Source of the DNA: Methylocystis sp.
GTDB taxonomy: Bacteria > Pseudomonadota > Alphaproteobacteria > Rhizobiales > Beijerinckiaceae
DNA: 64,000 nt
Assembly: GCA_020252485.1 (NCBI GenBank)
Contig: JADCCX010000009.1
Coordinates: 62,001-126,000, forward strand
Reading direction: 5' to 3'
Made by a program: the position numbers and the translations under genes. Positions 9,780 to 19,159 of the stretch are shown in pieces. The stretch's first letter is position 1. The number at the start of each line of letters is the position of its first letter. The notes beneath the pieces were generated by a model. That model was not told the origin of the DNA. It saw only the letters and a program-made list of their open reading frames with translations, and searched no databases.

Positions 9780-9878
9780 GGCGAACTTGGACGGATCGCC
9801 GCTGGCTGGCGGGGCGACCTCGTCGCGCTCGACGATCGGATCAATGTCCACGGCGCCTGGATCGCCGGAAGCGATTAA
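9780..9878 (+). pseudogene. C-terminal remnant of a NagA-like amidohydrolase
   Basis: The frame reads GELGRIAAGWRGDLVALDD then RINVHGAWIAGSD and stops at 9876-9878. This is the conserved end of metal-dependent amidohydrolases, where G-x-I-x-x-G-x-x-ADLV-x-LD is followed by a short strand and a glycine. The LDD-x-x-x-V-x-x-x-W-x-x-G spacing best recalls N-acetylglucosamine-6-phosphate deacetylase. Nothing upstream in this frame resembles the TIM-barrel core, and anmK occupies the opposite strand there. It is best read as a relic of a deleted gene. Identification beyond the amidohydrolase superfamily is inference. Confidence 0.55.
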
Positions 9879-9979
9879 GTTCCGTCAATGAACGCATGGC
9901 TGGCGCGCTTGACGGCGCATTGCATCAGCGGCGATTAACCGCCATCTTCCCGGGTTGATACGACAACCGGAGAATTGTT

Positions 9980-10318
9980 TTGGCCACGAAGACCACCGAT
10001 CTCAGCGGCTTGTGGCTGACGCCGCTTGTGGTCGCCGCCCGCATGCCGATCCTCTGGTATGAGGCGCTCAATCCCGATCCCGGCGCCCGCGATGAAACCA
10101 ACCGCATGGTGGCCGAGAAGGTGGCTGCCGCGCAGGAAGGAATGCTTGCGGCCCAGGTGCTGTTCGGCAGGGCCATGGCCGAGAACGCAGCAGCGATCAT
10201 CTTCGGACGCCTGCCCCGGACCACGGCGCGGGGCACGGCGGAGGCGATGGTGAACGCCAGCCTCGCCCCGGCCGCGCGCCGCGTGAAGGCGAATGCCCGG
10301 CGTCTGGCGAAAAGGTAA
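9980..10318 (+). CDS. Conserved hypothetical protein, phasin-like in character
   Basis: 112 residues starting at TTG 9980, with GGAGA seven nt before it. The sequence GLWLTPLVVAARMPILWYEAL is followed by an Ala-rich amphipathic helix region (ETNRMVAEKVAAAQEGMLAA) and a very basic tail (ARRVKANARRLAKR). It has no transmembrane segment or catalytic motif. Length and helix-rich make-up recall small phasin-like proteins, but I do not recognise a family. An internal ATG (MPILWYEA) could be the true start. Confidence 0.6.
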   Translation: MATKTTDLSGLWLTPLVVAARMPILWYEALNPDPGARDETNRMVAEKVAAAQEGMLAAQVLFGRAMAENAAAIIFGRLPRTTARGTAEAMVNASLAPAARRVKANARRLAKR

Positions 10319-10420
10319 GGCGCCATCAGGCGGTTCCGGCCTGACGAATGGCCGGTTTGGCGTCACGGCTGATTGTGGTAGCACTCGGTAATCAGTGCCG
10401 ATTGCCGCAGGTTTAGTGCC

Positions 10421-11578
10421 ATGTCCCAGTATACGCTGAGCGACGACCAGATCACCATTCGCGACATGGCCCGGCAATTCGCCGCCGAAAAGCTCGCGCC
10501 TCATGCGCTCGAGTGGGACGAGAAGAGGCATTTTCCCGTCGATGTGATTCGCGAGACGGCCGCGCTCGGCATGGCCGGGATCTATGTCAGCGAAGCGTCG
10601 GGCGGTTCTGGCCTCAGCCGGCTTGATGCTGCGCTGATCTTCGAGGCGCTGGCCGAGGGCTGCCCCGCGGTCTCGGCCTATATCTCGATCCACAACATGG
10701 TCGCATGGATGATCGACCGCTACGGGTCGGAGGCGCAGAAGCAGCTGTTTCTGCCGCCGCTGCTGACGATGGAGCACCTTGGCGCCTATTGCCTGACGGA
10801 GCCGGGTTCGGGCTCCGATGCCGCCGCGCTCAAGACCCGGGCGGCGCGGGACGGCGATCATTATGTGCTGAACGGCCAGAAGCAGTTTATCTCGGCCGCC
10901 GGTGCGGCGGACCTTTATCTGGTGATGGTCCGGACGGGCGAGGACGGTCCCAAGGGCGTGTCGACGGTGCTTGTGCCGAAGGATACGCCTGGGCTTTCCT
11001 TCGGTGCCAACGAGAAGAAGATGGGCTGGAACGCGCAGCCGACCCGGGCGGTGATCTTCGATAATGCGCGCGTGCCCGTCACCAACCGGCTCGGCGAGGA
11101 GGGCGCGGGCTTCCGCATCGCCATGTCGGGCCTTGATGGCGGGCGGCTCAACATCGGCGCCTGCTCGCTCGGCGGCGCGCAATCAGCGCTGATGAAGGCG
11201 CTGTCCTATGCGGGCGAGCGCAAGGCTTTCGGCAAGCGCCTGAACGAGATGCAGGCCTTGCAGTTCAAGCTCGCCGATATGGCGACAGACCTGGAGGCTG
11301 CCCGCGTCTTCCTCTATTCCGCCGCTTCGGCCTATGACCGGCAGGACCCGGAGACGACGATGCGTTGCGCCATGGCGAAACGGGTGGCGACGGAAACCGG
11401 ATCGGCAGTCGCCAACCAGGCGCTGCAAATTCATGGCGGCTATGGCTATCTGCAGGATTACGGCATCGAGAAGATCGTGCGCGATCTGCGCGTCCATGAA
11501 ATTCTCGAAGGCACGACGGAAATCATGAAGATGATCGTCAGCCGGCAAATCATCGCTTCGAACGGCATGGGGCGCTAG
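10421..11578 (+). CDS. Acyl-CoA dehydrogenase, isobutyryl-CoA dehydrogenase-like
   Basis: 385 residues, standard FAD acyl-CoA dehydrogenase length. The substrate/FAD motif YCLTEPGSGSDAAALKT is near residue 128. The catalytic base region is LQIHGGYGYLQDYGIEKIVR then DLRVHEILEGTTEIMKMIVS. The block KKMGWNAQPTRAVIFDNARV followed by GGRLNIGACSLGGAQSAL closely matches ACAD8-type isobutyryl-CoA dehydrogenases of valine breakdown. It would oxidise branched short acyl-CoA and pass electrons to ETF. The TAG stop lies inside the left arm of a palindromic repeat, so the last residues may have been reshaped by that insertion. Confidence 0.9.
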   Translation: MSQYTLSDDQITIRDMARQFAAEKLAPHALEWDEKRHFPVDVIRETAALGMAGIYVSEASGGSGLSRLDAALIFEALAEGCPAVSAYISIHNMVAWMIDRYGSEAQKQLFLPPLLTMEHLGAYCLTEPGSGSDAAALKTRAARDGDHYVLNGQKQFISAAGAADLYLVMVRTGEDGPKGVSTVLVPKDTPGLSFGANEKKMGWNAQPTRAVIFDNARVPVTNRLGEEGAGFRIAMSGLDGGRLNIGACSLGGAQSALMKALSYAGERKAFGKRLNEMQALQFKLADMATDLEAARVFLYSAASAYDRQDPETTMRCAMAKRVATETGSAVANQALQIHGGYGYLQDYGIEKIVRDLRVHEILEGTTEIMKMIVSRQIIASNGMGR

Positions 11579-11693
11579 CAGGCTGCTGAAAAAGTCTAAA
11601 ATGACGGGTACAAACCGGAAACATAACGGATTCGAACGGGGTTCAAACCGGAATCGCGGTGTGTCAAAAATGTGTTTTTCAGCAGCCTGCTAG
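11575..11693. repeat. MITE-like element with perfect 19-bp terminal inverted repeats
   Basis: The arms CTAGCAGGCTGCTGAAAAA (11575-11593) and its exact reverse complement (11675-11693) enclose an 81-bp non-coding core. The core itself contains two CAAACCGGAA copies. GGCTGCTGAAAAA ends are typical of some IS families, so this may be a non-autonomous derivative. It begins within the stop codon context of the acyl-CoA dehydrogenase gene. As RNA it could also form a long hairpin and act as a terminator. Confidence 0.7.
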
Positions 11694-11796
11694 AGCGGTT
11701 GCCGATCTGACTGAATCAGATCGGCCGCTCTAAGCTCTTGATTTACCGCATTTTCTTTCGAAGAACCGGTATCCACTTCTTCGGAAAATGCTCTAG
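11690..11796. repeat. Alphaproteobacterial palindromic intergenic repeat
   Basis: The element is bounded by CTAGAGC and GCTCTAG. Inside are two palindromes: AGAGCGG/CCGCTCT enclosing CCGATCTGA/TCAGATCGG (11692-11731), and GCATTTTC/GAAAATGC (11748-11791) around GAAGAACCGGTATCCACTTC. The second half matches a repeat I know as abundant in Rhizobiales (GCATTTTC...CCGGT...GAAAATGC). It shares its first CTAG with the neighbouring MITE-like element. No gene is present in 11579-11851. Confidence 0.75.
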
Positions 11797-11823
11797 CCCA
11801 GCCAGCTCAATGCGGGTAAAGGG

Positions 11824-11865
11824 TCAGCGGTTCTTGCTCAGCGGTTCTTGCTCAGCGGTTCTTGC
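11824..11865. repeat. Three perfect tandem copies of a 14-bp unit at a gene end
   Basis: TCAGCGGTTCTTGC is repeated at 11824-11837, 11838-11851 and 11852-11865. The last copy encodes the final codons and TGA of the adenosyltransferase gene on the minus strand; the other two duplicate that end downstream. Because 14 is not a multiple of 3, each copy presents the stop in a different frame. Confidence 0.95.
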
Positions 11866-12433
11866 CGGGCGCCCAGAGCACGTCCCGCGCCCCCTTGTCG
11901 TTCACCCAGCGCGAGGCGACGAACAGGAAATCCGAGAGCCGGTTGATGTATCGCATGGCCGCCGTCCCGACGCGCTCGCCAGGCTGCGCCACCAGCTCCG
12001 TCATCAGCCGCTCGGCCCGCCGCGTTACGGTGCGGGCGAGGTGGAGATGCGCCGAGGCGGCCGAGCCTCCGGGCAGAACGAAGGATTTCAGGGGCGCGAG
12101 ATCGGCGTTCAGCGCATCGATCTCCCGTTCGATGCGTTCCACCTGCTCCTGCACGATGCGCAAAGGTTCATAAGCGAGAGGCTCGCCCACATCGGGCGTG
12201 CAGAGATCTGCGCCCAGATCGAAAAGATCGTTCTGGATGCGGGCGAGCATCGCATCAAGTTCGGGGAAGACGCCGGCCGTATGCAGGCGCGCCATGCCGA
12301 TACAGGCATTGGCTTCATCGACCGTGCCGAAGGATTCGACGCGGAGATCGTATTTCGGCACGCGCTTGCCGCTGCCGAGTCCCGTGGTGCCGTCGTCTCC
12401 CGTGCGGGTGTAGATCCTGTTCAGGCGGACCAT
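11852..12433 (-). CDS. Cob(I)yrinic acid a,c-diamide / cobalamin adenosyltransferase, PduO type
   Basis: 193 residues. It transfers the adenosyl group of ATP to cob(I)alamin to make coenzyme B12. The ATP-binding N-terminus IYTRTGDDGTTGLGSGKRV and the C-terminal helix RRAERLMTELVAQPGERVG with RYINRLSDFLFVASRW identify the PduO/MMAB family (trimeric helix bundle), not the CobA/BtuR family. The upstream twin-transmembrane peptide ends 4 nt before its start, so they are probably cotranscribed. Its stop codon lies in a 14-bp triplicated sequence. Confidence 0.95.
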   Translation of the reverse strand: MVRLNRIYTRTGDDGTTGLGSGKRVPKYDLRVESFGTVDEANACIGMARLHTAGVFPELDAMLARIQNDLFDLGADLCTPDVGEPLAYEPLRIVQEQVERIEREIDALNADLAPLKSFVLPGGSAASAHLHLARTVTRRAERLMTELVAQPGERVGTAAMRYINRLSDFLFVASRWVNDKGARDVLWAPGKNR

Positions 12434-12437
12434 GGGT

Positions 12438-12617
12438 TCAGCCGCCCTTCAGCCAGATCGCCGTCATGATCAGAATGATGGCGATGAACTGCAGGATCAC
12501 GCGCCAGCGCATCAGTGTCTGCGATCGGTTCGGCGAGCCGTTGCGCAGCATGTTGGCGAGGCCGAGCAGCAGGACGAAGGCAACCGAGCCGATGGCGATG
12601 GGGACAACGTAATTCAT
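12438..12617 (-). CDS. Twin-transmembrane small protein
   Basis: 59 residues: an N-terminal helix (VVPIAIGSVAFVLLLGLANM), a polar loop (LRNGSPNRSQTLMRWRV) and a second helix (ILQFIAIILIMTAIWL), ending KGG. This hairpin form with the R-S-Q-x-L-M-R-W-R loop is the alphaproteobacterial twin-transmembrane protein, related to the HIG1 domain of cytochrome oxidase-associated proteins. In alphaproteobacteria it often sits directly upstream of the PduO adenosyltransferase, as here with a 4-nt gap. Its function is not established; a respiratory supercomplex link is inference from HIG1. Confidence 0.85.
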   Translation of the reverse strand: MNYVVPIAIGSVAFVLLLGLANMLRNGSPNRSQTLMRWRVILQFIAIILIMTAIWLKGG

Positions 12618-12699
12618 GCCACGCCTTTACCTCTCCTCCGCCGCCGTTGCCAGCCTCATGACGACAGCGGCGCAAGGGTGCCCTGCGGTTTGATGCCGC

Positions 12700-13416
12700 C
12701 TATTCGCGATGCAGGACCCGGTCGACGAGCAGGTTGGACCAGAAGCCGGGCTTGAAATCGCGCTGCAGGGCCTCGGGATCATAAACCGTCTCCACCCATT
12801 CTGAGAAGGGAATGCCTTTCGCCTCGCCCTCATCCCGGTACAACTCGAAGAATCGGTCGAGGATGCCGGTCTTCGACCAATGGAAATGGCCGTAGCGGGA
12901 GTCGAGCTGCTGCAGCGCCTCGGAGGCTGGCCGCTCGAGATGGACCAGAACATAGAGGCCCGCCACGAAGCCGGCCCGGTCCGCTCCGGATTTGCAATGG
13001 ACAAGCGCAGGATAGGAGAGGCTCCCGAAGAAGCCGGGCGCTTCCCGCAGCATCTCGCGCGACGGCGCTTCCCGCGAGCGGGCCAGAAACTCGGTGAGCA
13101 GCAGGCCGTGCGCGGCGGCGGCCTCCTTCTCCAGCGGCCAGGAGCCATGCTCGCGCCCGCCTCTCAGATAGACGAGGCTCTTGCCGCCTTCCCGCGCGAA
13201 GCGGGCGATTTGGTGGGGCCAGGGCTGAGCGGACCGGAAGAGTTTGCCGTCGACGCTGTGCTTGTTGAGATAGAACAGCCGGAAGAGGCCGTGATCGGCG
13301 AAGATCATGCTGATCCATGCCCGAAAGCGGTCCCAGCGGCCCTGCAGCGGCCTGTCCCAGCGCGCAATGCGGGCCATGCGCGCGTTGTAGCGCTCGATAT
13401 CGGGGCGGCGGAACAT
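12700..13416 (-). CDS. Tyrosine/dual-specificity-type protein phosphatase
   Basis: 238 residues from ATG 13416; a TTG 36 nt upstream, adjacent to the TRAP gene stop, is an alternative. The phosphatase loop is HCKSGADRAGFVAGLYVL, with the nucleophile Cys and Arg in the HCxxxxxR spacing. Upstream, LFRSAQPWPHQIARFAREGG and SLVYLRGGRE give the general-acid side typical of DSP/PTP proteins. There is no signal peptide. It follows the TRAP permease closely on the same strand and may be cotranscribed. Its target (protein, inositol phosphate or lipid) cannot be told. Confidence 0.8.
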   Translation of the reverse strand: MFRRPDIERYNARMARIARWDRPLQGRWDRFRAWISMIFADHGLFRLFYLNKHSVDGKLFRSAQPWPHQIARFAREGGKSLVYLRGGREHGSWPLEKEAAAAHGLLLTEFLARSREAPSREMLREAPGFFGSLSYPALVHCKSGADRAGFVAGLYVLVHLERPASEALQQLDSRYGHFHWSKTGILDRFFELYRDEGEAKGIPFSEWVETVYDPEALQRDFKPGFWSNLLVDRVLHRE

Positions 13417-13452
13417 GGAGCGGCGCTTAGCAGCGGTGGCCGGCGAGGGCAA

Positions 13453-15600
13453 TCACACCGCCCGCCATTGCCTGAAGAGCACCGGCGCGGCGAAGGCCAG
13501 CCCCAGCGCGGCCATGCCCCAGCCGGGCGACATCAGCAGGATGGCCGCTGCCGCCAGCAGCCAGCGTTCCCAGCCTGCCAGGGCTGTCCGGGCGAAGCCG
13601 GTCAGCGCTGCCGCAAGGGCGAGAATCCCCAAGCCGCAGGTGAGCGTCACCTCGACGAAGGCGCCCCAGGTGAAGCCCTTGGTGACGATAAGCATCGCCG
13701 GTTCATAGGCGAAGACGAAGGGCACCAGCGCCTTCGCCATGCCGAGGCGGAAGGCTGTGTTGCCGGTCTTGAACGGATCGGCCCCCGCCATGCTTGCTCC
13801 CGCATAGGCGGCGAGCGCCACGGGGGGTGTGATGTCCGCCAGCACGCCGAAATAGAAGACGAAGAAATGCGCGATGATCGGCTCGGTCCCCAACTGGCTG
13901 AGCGCCGGCGCCGCAACTGTCACCATGATGATGTAGGTGGCCGTGGTCGGCACGCCGCAGCCCAGCAGGATGCAGACGATCGCCGTCATCACCAGCGTGA
14001 AGAAAAGCGTCATCGCCTTGAGATCGAAGAGGAACGCCGGCACGACCTGCCCGAGGCTCGCCGCTATCGTGCCGGCGGATGTCGTGACGATGTTCGAGAT
14101 CTTGAAGCCGACGCCTGTCAGCGTCACCACGCCGACGATGATGCCGACCGTCGCCGCTGCGGCGCCGACCGCGATCGCGTATTTCGCGCCAAGGACGAAG
14201 GCGTCCGCCAGGTCGATCACCATGGCCCTGCCCGCGCCATCGCGGATGATGAAGACTGCGCCCACGATGGCGCCGAGTGCGAACAGGCCCAGTGTCACCG
14301 GGCCGTCCATCAGGCCGCCCGTCACGGCCGCCAGAATGATCGCCCCGCCGGTTGCGAGCGCTACGCCGGGATTGCGGTTCGACAGGCCGACCATGATGCA
14401 GGCCGTGATCCCCCAGAAAGCGGCGAGATAGGGCGTATAGCCCGTGAACAGAACGGCAAGCAGCACGAAAAGCGGAATCGAGGTCGGCCAATCCCGGCGC
14501 AGGACATCCGCCACGCGGGGAATTTCATGAGGCTCCATGCCCCGCATGCCGTTCTTCTTCGCTTCGAAATGCACCTGACAGAAGACGCCGAAGAAATGCA
14601 TGAAGGCCGGCACGATCGCGGCCAGAATGACCGTCTGGTAGGGGATGTTGAGATACTCGACCATCAGAAACGCCGCGGCGCCCATGATCGGCGGCGTGAT
14701 TTGGCCGCCGGTCGATGCAGTGGATTCCACCGCCGCCGCGAAATGGCGGGGGTAGCCAAGCCGGATCATCGCCGGAATGGTCAGCGAGCCGACGGTCACC
14801 GTATTGGCGATGGACGAGCCGGAGATCATGCCGAACAGGCCGGAGCCGAAGATCGAGACCTTGGCGGGGCCGCCGACGAAGCGTCCGAAGGCCGCTGAGG
14901 CGAGATCGATAAAGAATTTGCCCAGCCCGATGCGCGTCGCCAGGACGCCGAACAGGACGTAATGGAAGACATAGGTGGCGACGACGCCCAGCGCGATGCC
15001 GAAGATGCCCTGGCTGGTGAGGTAAAGGTGGTTGACCACCCCTTTCCATGTGTTGCCGGGATGAACGAAAATGCCGGGAAAGCTCCGTCCGTAAAGGGCA
15101 TAGAGCATGAGGCCTATGGCAATCAGCGGCAGCGCCAGGCCAACCGAACGGCGGGTCGCCTCCAGCAGGACCACGATCAGGATCGTGCCCATAATGACGT
15201 CGATCGGCATCGGATTGCCGACGCGGAAGGCCAGATCCTCGAAGATATAGGGGACATAGAGGCTCGACGCTGCCGCCGCGAACGCGAACAGCCAATCCCA
15301 AATCGGAATGCCCAGCGGCCGAAGCGCGCTGGCGACAGGTTTTGCGGCATTGTCCTTCTTGCTGGCGGCGAAGACGAGAAAGATCAGGCCCAGCACGAAG
15401 GCCATATGGATGCCGCGATGGGTTGTCTCGCGCAGCAAGCCGAAGCCCGCCGTGTAATAATGGAAGAGGGACAGCGCCAGCAGCAGCCCGGCCACCAGCC
15501 AGCCCGCAGCGGGCAGCAAGGGGCGGAACTGCATTTCGGGATCGTATTCGGCCTCAAGCTTCGCCAGATCGGCGCTGCTTTTCAGATGATGCTCGTTCAA
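13453..15600 (-). CDS. TRAP transporter fused permease (4TM/12TM)
   Basis: 715 residues and very hydrophobic, the size of fused DctQM-like permeases that work with TAXI-type solute receptors. The N-terminal part (LLALSLFHYYTAGFGLLRET) matches the small 4-TM subunit. The large subunit carries SGLFGMISGSSIANTVTVGS and STASTGGQITPPIMGAAAFL, the conserved substrate-channel signatures, and LLGCGVPTTATYIIMVTVAA. It drives solute uptake with a sodium or proton gradient. No TAXI or DctP receptor gene lies beside it: the genes on both sides are unrelated, so the partner must be elsewhere. Confidence 0.92.
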   Translation of the reverse strand: MNEHHLKSSADLAKLEAEYDPEMQFRPLLPAAGWLVAGLLLALSLFHYYTAGFGLLRETTHRGIHMAFVLGLIFLVFAASKKDNAAKPVASALRPLGIPIWDWLFAFAAAASSLYVPYIFEDLAFRVGNPMPIDVIMGTILIVVLLEATRRSVGLALPLIAIGLMLYALYGRSFPGIFVHPGNTWKGVVNHLYLTSQGIFGIALGVVATYVFHYVLFGVLATRIGLGKFFIDLASAAFGRFVGGPAKVSIFGSGLFGMISGSSIANTVTVGSLTIPAMIRLGYPRHFAAAVESTASTGGQITPPIMGAAAFLMVEYLNIPYQTVILAAIVPAFMHFFGVFCQVHFEAKKNGMRGMEPHEIPRVADVLRRDWPTSIPLFVLLAVLFTGYTPYLAAFWGITACIMVGLSNRNPGVALATGGAIILAAVTGGLMDGPVTLGLFALGAIVGAVFIIRDGAGRAMVIDLADAFVLGAKYAIAVGAAAATVGIIVGVVTLTGVGFKISNIVTTSAGTIAASLGQVVPAFLFDLKAMTLFFTLVMTAIVCILLGCGVPTTATYIIMVTVAAPALSQLGTEPIIAHFFVFYFGVLADITPPVALAAYAGASMAGADPFKTGNTAFRLGMAKALVPFVFAYEPAMLIVTKGFTWGAFVEVTLTCGLGILALAAALTGFARTALAGWERWLLAAAAILLMSPGWGMAALGLAFAAPVLFRQWRAV

Positions 15601-15736
15601 AGGTGTGCCAGTTTTGCAGTCCGCCCCCGCGGCGGCCTCTGGAGACGCTAGCCGGTCTTCGAGCCGGATTGAAGCTTGAATTGGCAGGGCTCACCGGCAG
15701 TATCTGGAAAAGGCGCGCGTAAGCGATTATCATCAG

Positions 15737-16969
15737 ATGATGAAAGCCTGCCGCTTCCTGTCGCTGCTTGCCCTGGCGCTGCTATTCCTCGCTGGCGTCC
15801 CGGGCGCGCACGCCCAAGACGGGGATGCGCTCAGGTTCTTTCAGCAGAATCCGAGCCGCCGCTGGTTCTTCCGCAGCGAACCGCCTGTCCAGCCGCGGCT
15901 TCCCCGCCAGAGAGACGGTGACAGTCTCCGCCGGACGCCGGAACCCGATCCCACGGCGCAGCCAGCCGTGCCGGTGACGATCTTCGTTCACGTCGTGGGT
16001 GATTCCCTTTCCGAGAACCTGTCGCAGGGATTGAAGGACTACCTTGCCGAGACGCGGCCAGAACTCGGCGTCATCCGGCGCTCCCGCTCCTCATCCGGCC
16101 TGGTGCGGGACGATTACTTCGATTGGCCGAAAGCCGTGCGGGAGCTTTTCGCTGGTACGGAGAAGGTCGACGCCGTGGTGATGATGGTCGGGTCGAACGA
16201 TCGTCAGGCCTTGCGGGATGAAGCCGGAGCCTACGAGTTTGGAACCGAGCGCTGGCGCGAGCTTTATGCGCGGCGGATCGACGATCTCATCGCCCTCCTG
16301 CGCGAGCGCAATGTTCCCTTCGTGCTGGTCGGCATGCCGGCCATGCAGGGCCAGAAGCTGTCCGCCGACATGCTGGTCGTCAACACCATCCTGAAGGACA
16401 GGGCGGCGAAGGGCGGCGCCGCCTATGTCGATATCTGGGAAGCCTTCGCCAGCGAGCAGGGGCAATATGCGGCGACCGGGCCGGATGTGAACGGTCAGAT
16501 CGTGCGCCTGCGCACGTCGGACGGCGTGCATTTCACCAAGGCAGGCGCCCGCAAGCTCGGCTTTTTCGTCGGCAAGGAACTCGGCCCGGAGCTTGGCCGG
16601 GAGGGGCGCGGAACTGCTTTCGCGGCGCTTCCCTCCGATCTGTCGGAGCAAATCAAGCGGGATGCTCCCGGCCTGGTCCCGTCAAGTCTTCAGGCCGCCC
16701 TTGCCCTGCCGGAGGAGCTGCCGCAATTGCCCGTGGTAGGCCTGCGCCCTCTGGCAGGGCCGACCTTCGAGTTGACGGGAGCGCCGGTCTCCATGGGCGC
16801 GAGATTGTGGCAGGGCCGCATCATCCCGCCGGGCAACGAAATGTCGATCCTGGTCGAGCAGGCTTTCGGACAGGGAAGGTTGCCGCCGGCCAAGGCTGGC
16901 CGGAGCGACGACTTCGCCTGGCCAAGGCAGGAAACCGCAGCGTCGCCGGCGCGGACGCCGGCGAACTGA
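15737..16969 (+). CDS. Exported SGNH/GDSL hydrolase, DUF459 family
   Basis: 410 residues. A signal peptide (MMKACRFLSLLALALLFLAG... ending AHAQ) leads to a proline-rich linker, then the SGNH domain. Block I is VVGDSLSENL with the nucleophile serine, the GxND block is MMVGSNDRQAL, and the DxxH block is SDGVHFTKAGARKLGFFV. The family is periplasmic in alphaproteobacteria and thought to act on cell-envelope esters. The last 120 residues are disordered and proline-rich. It is divergent from the TRAP permease; the 136-bp gap shows no other feature. It converges on gltD. Confidence 0.87.
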   Translation: MMKACRFLSLLALALLFLAGVPGAHAQDGDALRFFQQNPSRRWFFRSEPPVQPRLPRQRDGDSLRRTPEPDPTAQPAVPVTIFVHVVGDSLSENLSQGLKDYLAETRPELGVIRRSRSSSGLVRDDYFDWPKAVRELFAGTEKVDAVVMMVGSNDRQALRDEAGAYEFGTERWRELYARRIDDLIALLRERNVPFVLVGMPAMQGQKLSADMLVVNTILKDRAAKGGAAYVDIWEAFASEQGQYAATGPDVNGQIVRLRTSDGVHFTKAGARKLGFFVGKELGPELGREGRGTAFAALPSDLSEQIKRDAPGLVPSSLQAALALPEELPQLPVVGLRPLAGPTFELTGAPVSMGARLWQGRIIPPGNEMSILVEQAFGQGRLPPAKAGRSDDFAWPRQETAASPARTPAN

Positions 16970-16975
16970 GCGCCT

Positions 16976-18394
<1,419 letters not shown>

Positions 18395-18540
18395 GCGACG
18401 CCCCTTGCAGTGATGTACTTTGTATGACTGTTGATTCAGATAAATTTCTACATTAAATTCTGAAAAAGACAATATTTTAATATTAGATAATAGTGATTTA
18501 TGTTTTTTTTAATATTGATTAGATATTATAATTTAAAATT

Positions 18541-19155
18541 TTATAGTCCAAATTTTTGTCTAAATGTCGAAAAGATACCTCGTAATGTTGGCTGTGGATC
18601 TAATTCTCTATTCTTTGCTTGTTCAATTTTCTCTGCGCTTGCAGTCATAGTGCCCAAATCCATTAGTAACTCCCTAAGTTCAACTGAGTTTTCAGTTCTG
18701 TCTTTGAAATTTACCTCTGGTTCTCGACCGTAAAATTCGTTCATAATAGAATCCGGTGTTGCAAACGGTAATTTCCTTCTCCTCAGATTTTCCCTGGCTA
18801 CCAAATAATTGCTGTTCTGTGAGTAAATTATCTCTCCGCGCAACTCAGAACGCTTGTACTTTCCTGCTGTCCAATTGTCGATGATTTTTTTAATGAAACG
18901 GAAGTCATTTATTTGCCAATTCTCTATTTCTTTGATTGAAGAGAATTTTAGAAAATAATCTGGCTCTGCTAGCCAAAACAGCGATGAGATTGTGGCTTGA
19001 TCAGCATCATCCTGATCAACAATCCATTCCAGAGCCGCTTCCGCATCATCCCAATTCAGCATGAAAGCGATATAGTGCCACACATCAGGCGAGCGAACGC
19101 TTAGCCAGTCAATCATCCGCTGATTCGCTTCTGTAACCTCGTAAATTTTCTCCAT
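18541..19155 (-). CDS. AT-rich hypothetical protein with DUF4274-like domain
   Basis: 204 residues. Base composition is strikingly AT-rich compared with every neighbour, as is the gap 18430-18540, which suggests recent transfer. The N-terminal part VWHYIAFMLNWDD...WIVDQDDADQATISSLFWL resembles the DUF4274 pattern (W-H-Y-x-A, NWDD, W-I, D-x-A-T, FWL). The rest is charged and helical, without membrane segments or catalytic motifs. The start lies 4 nt past the vapC stop, so it may be read from the vapBC promoter. DUF4274 proteins are often linked to polymorphic-toxin immunity, but no toxin gene is visible. Confidence 0.72.
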   Translation of the reverse strand: MEKIYEVTEANQRMIDWLSVRSPDVWHYIAFMLNWDDAEAALEWIVDQDDADQATISSLFWLAEPDYFLKFSSIKEIENWQINDFRFIKKIIDNWTAGKYKRSELRGEIIYSQNSNYLVARENLRRRKLPFATPDSIMNEFYGREPEVNFKDRTENSVELRELLMDLGTMTASAEKIEQAKNRELDPQPTLRGIFSTFRQKFGL

Positions 19156-19159
19156 GCTC

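Noticed and set aside
18395-18540. AT-rich gap after the DUF4274-like gene as a possible gene or origin
   Set aside because: No ORF of useful length, no DnaA-box cluster or iteron pattern was visible; it looks like the edge of transferred DNA.
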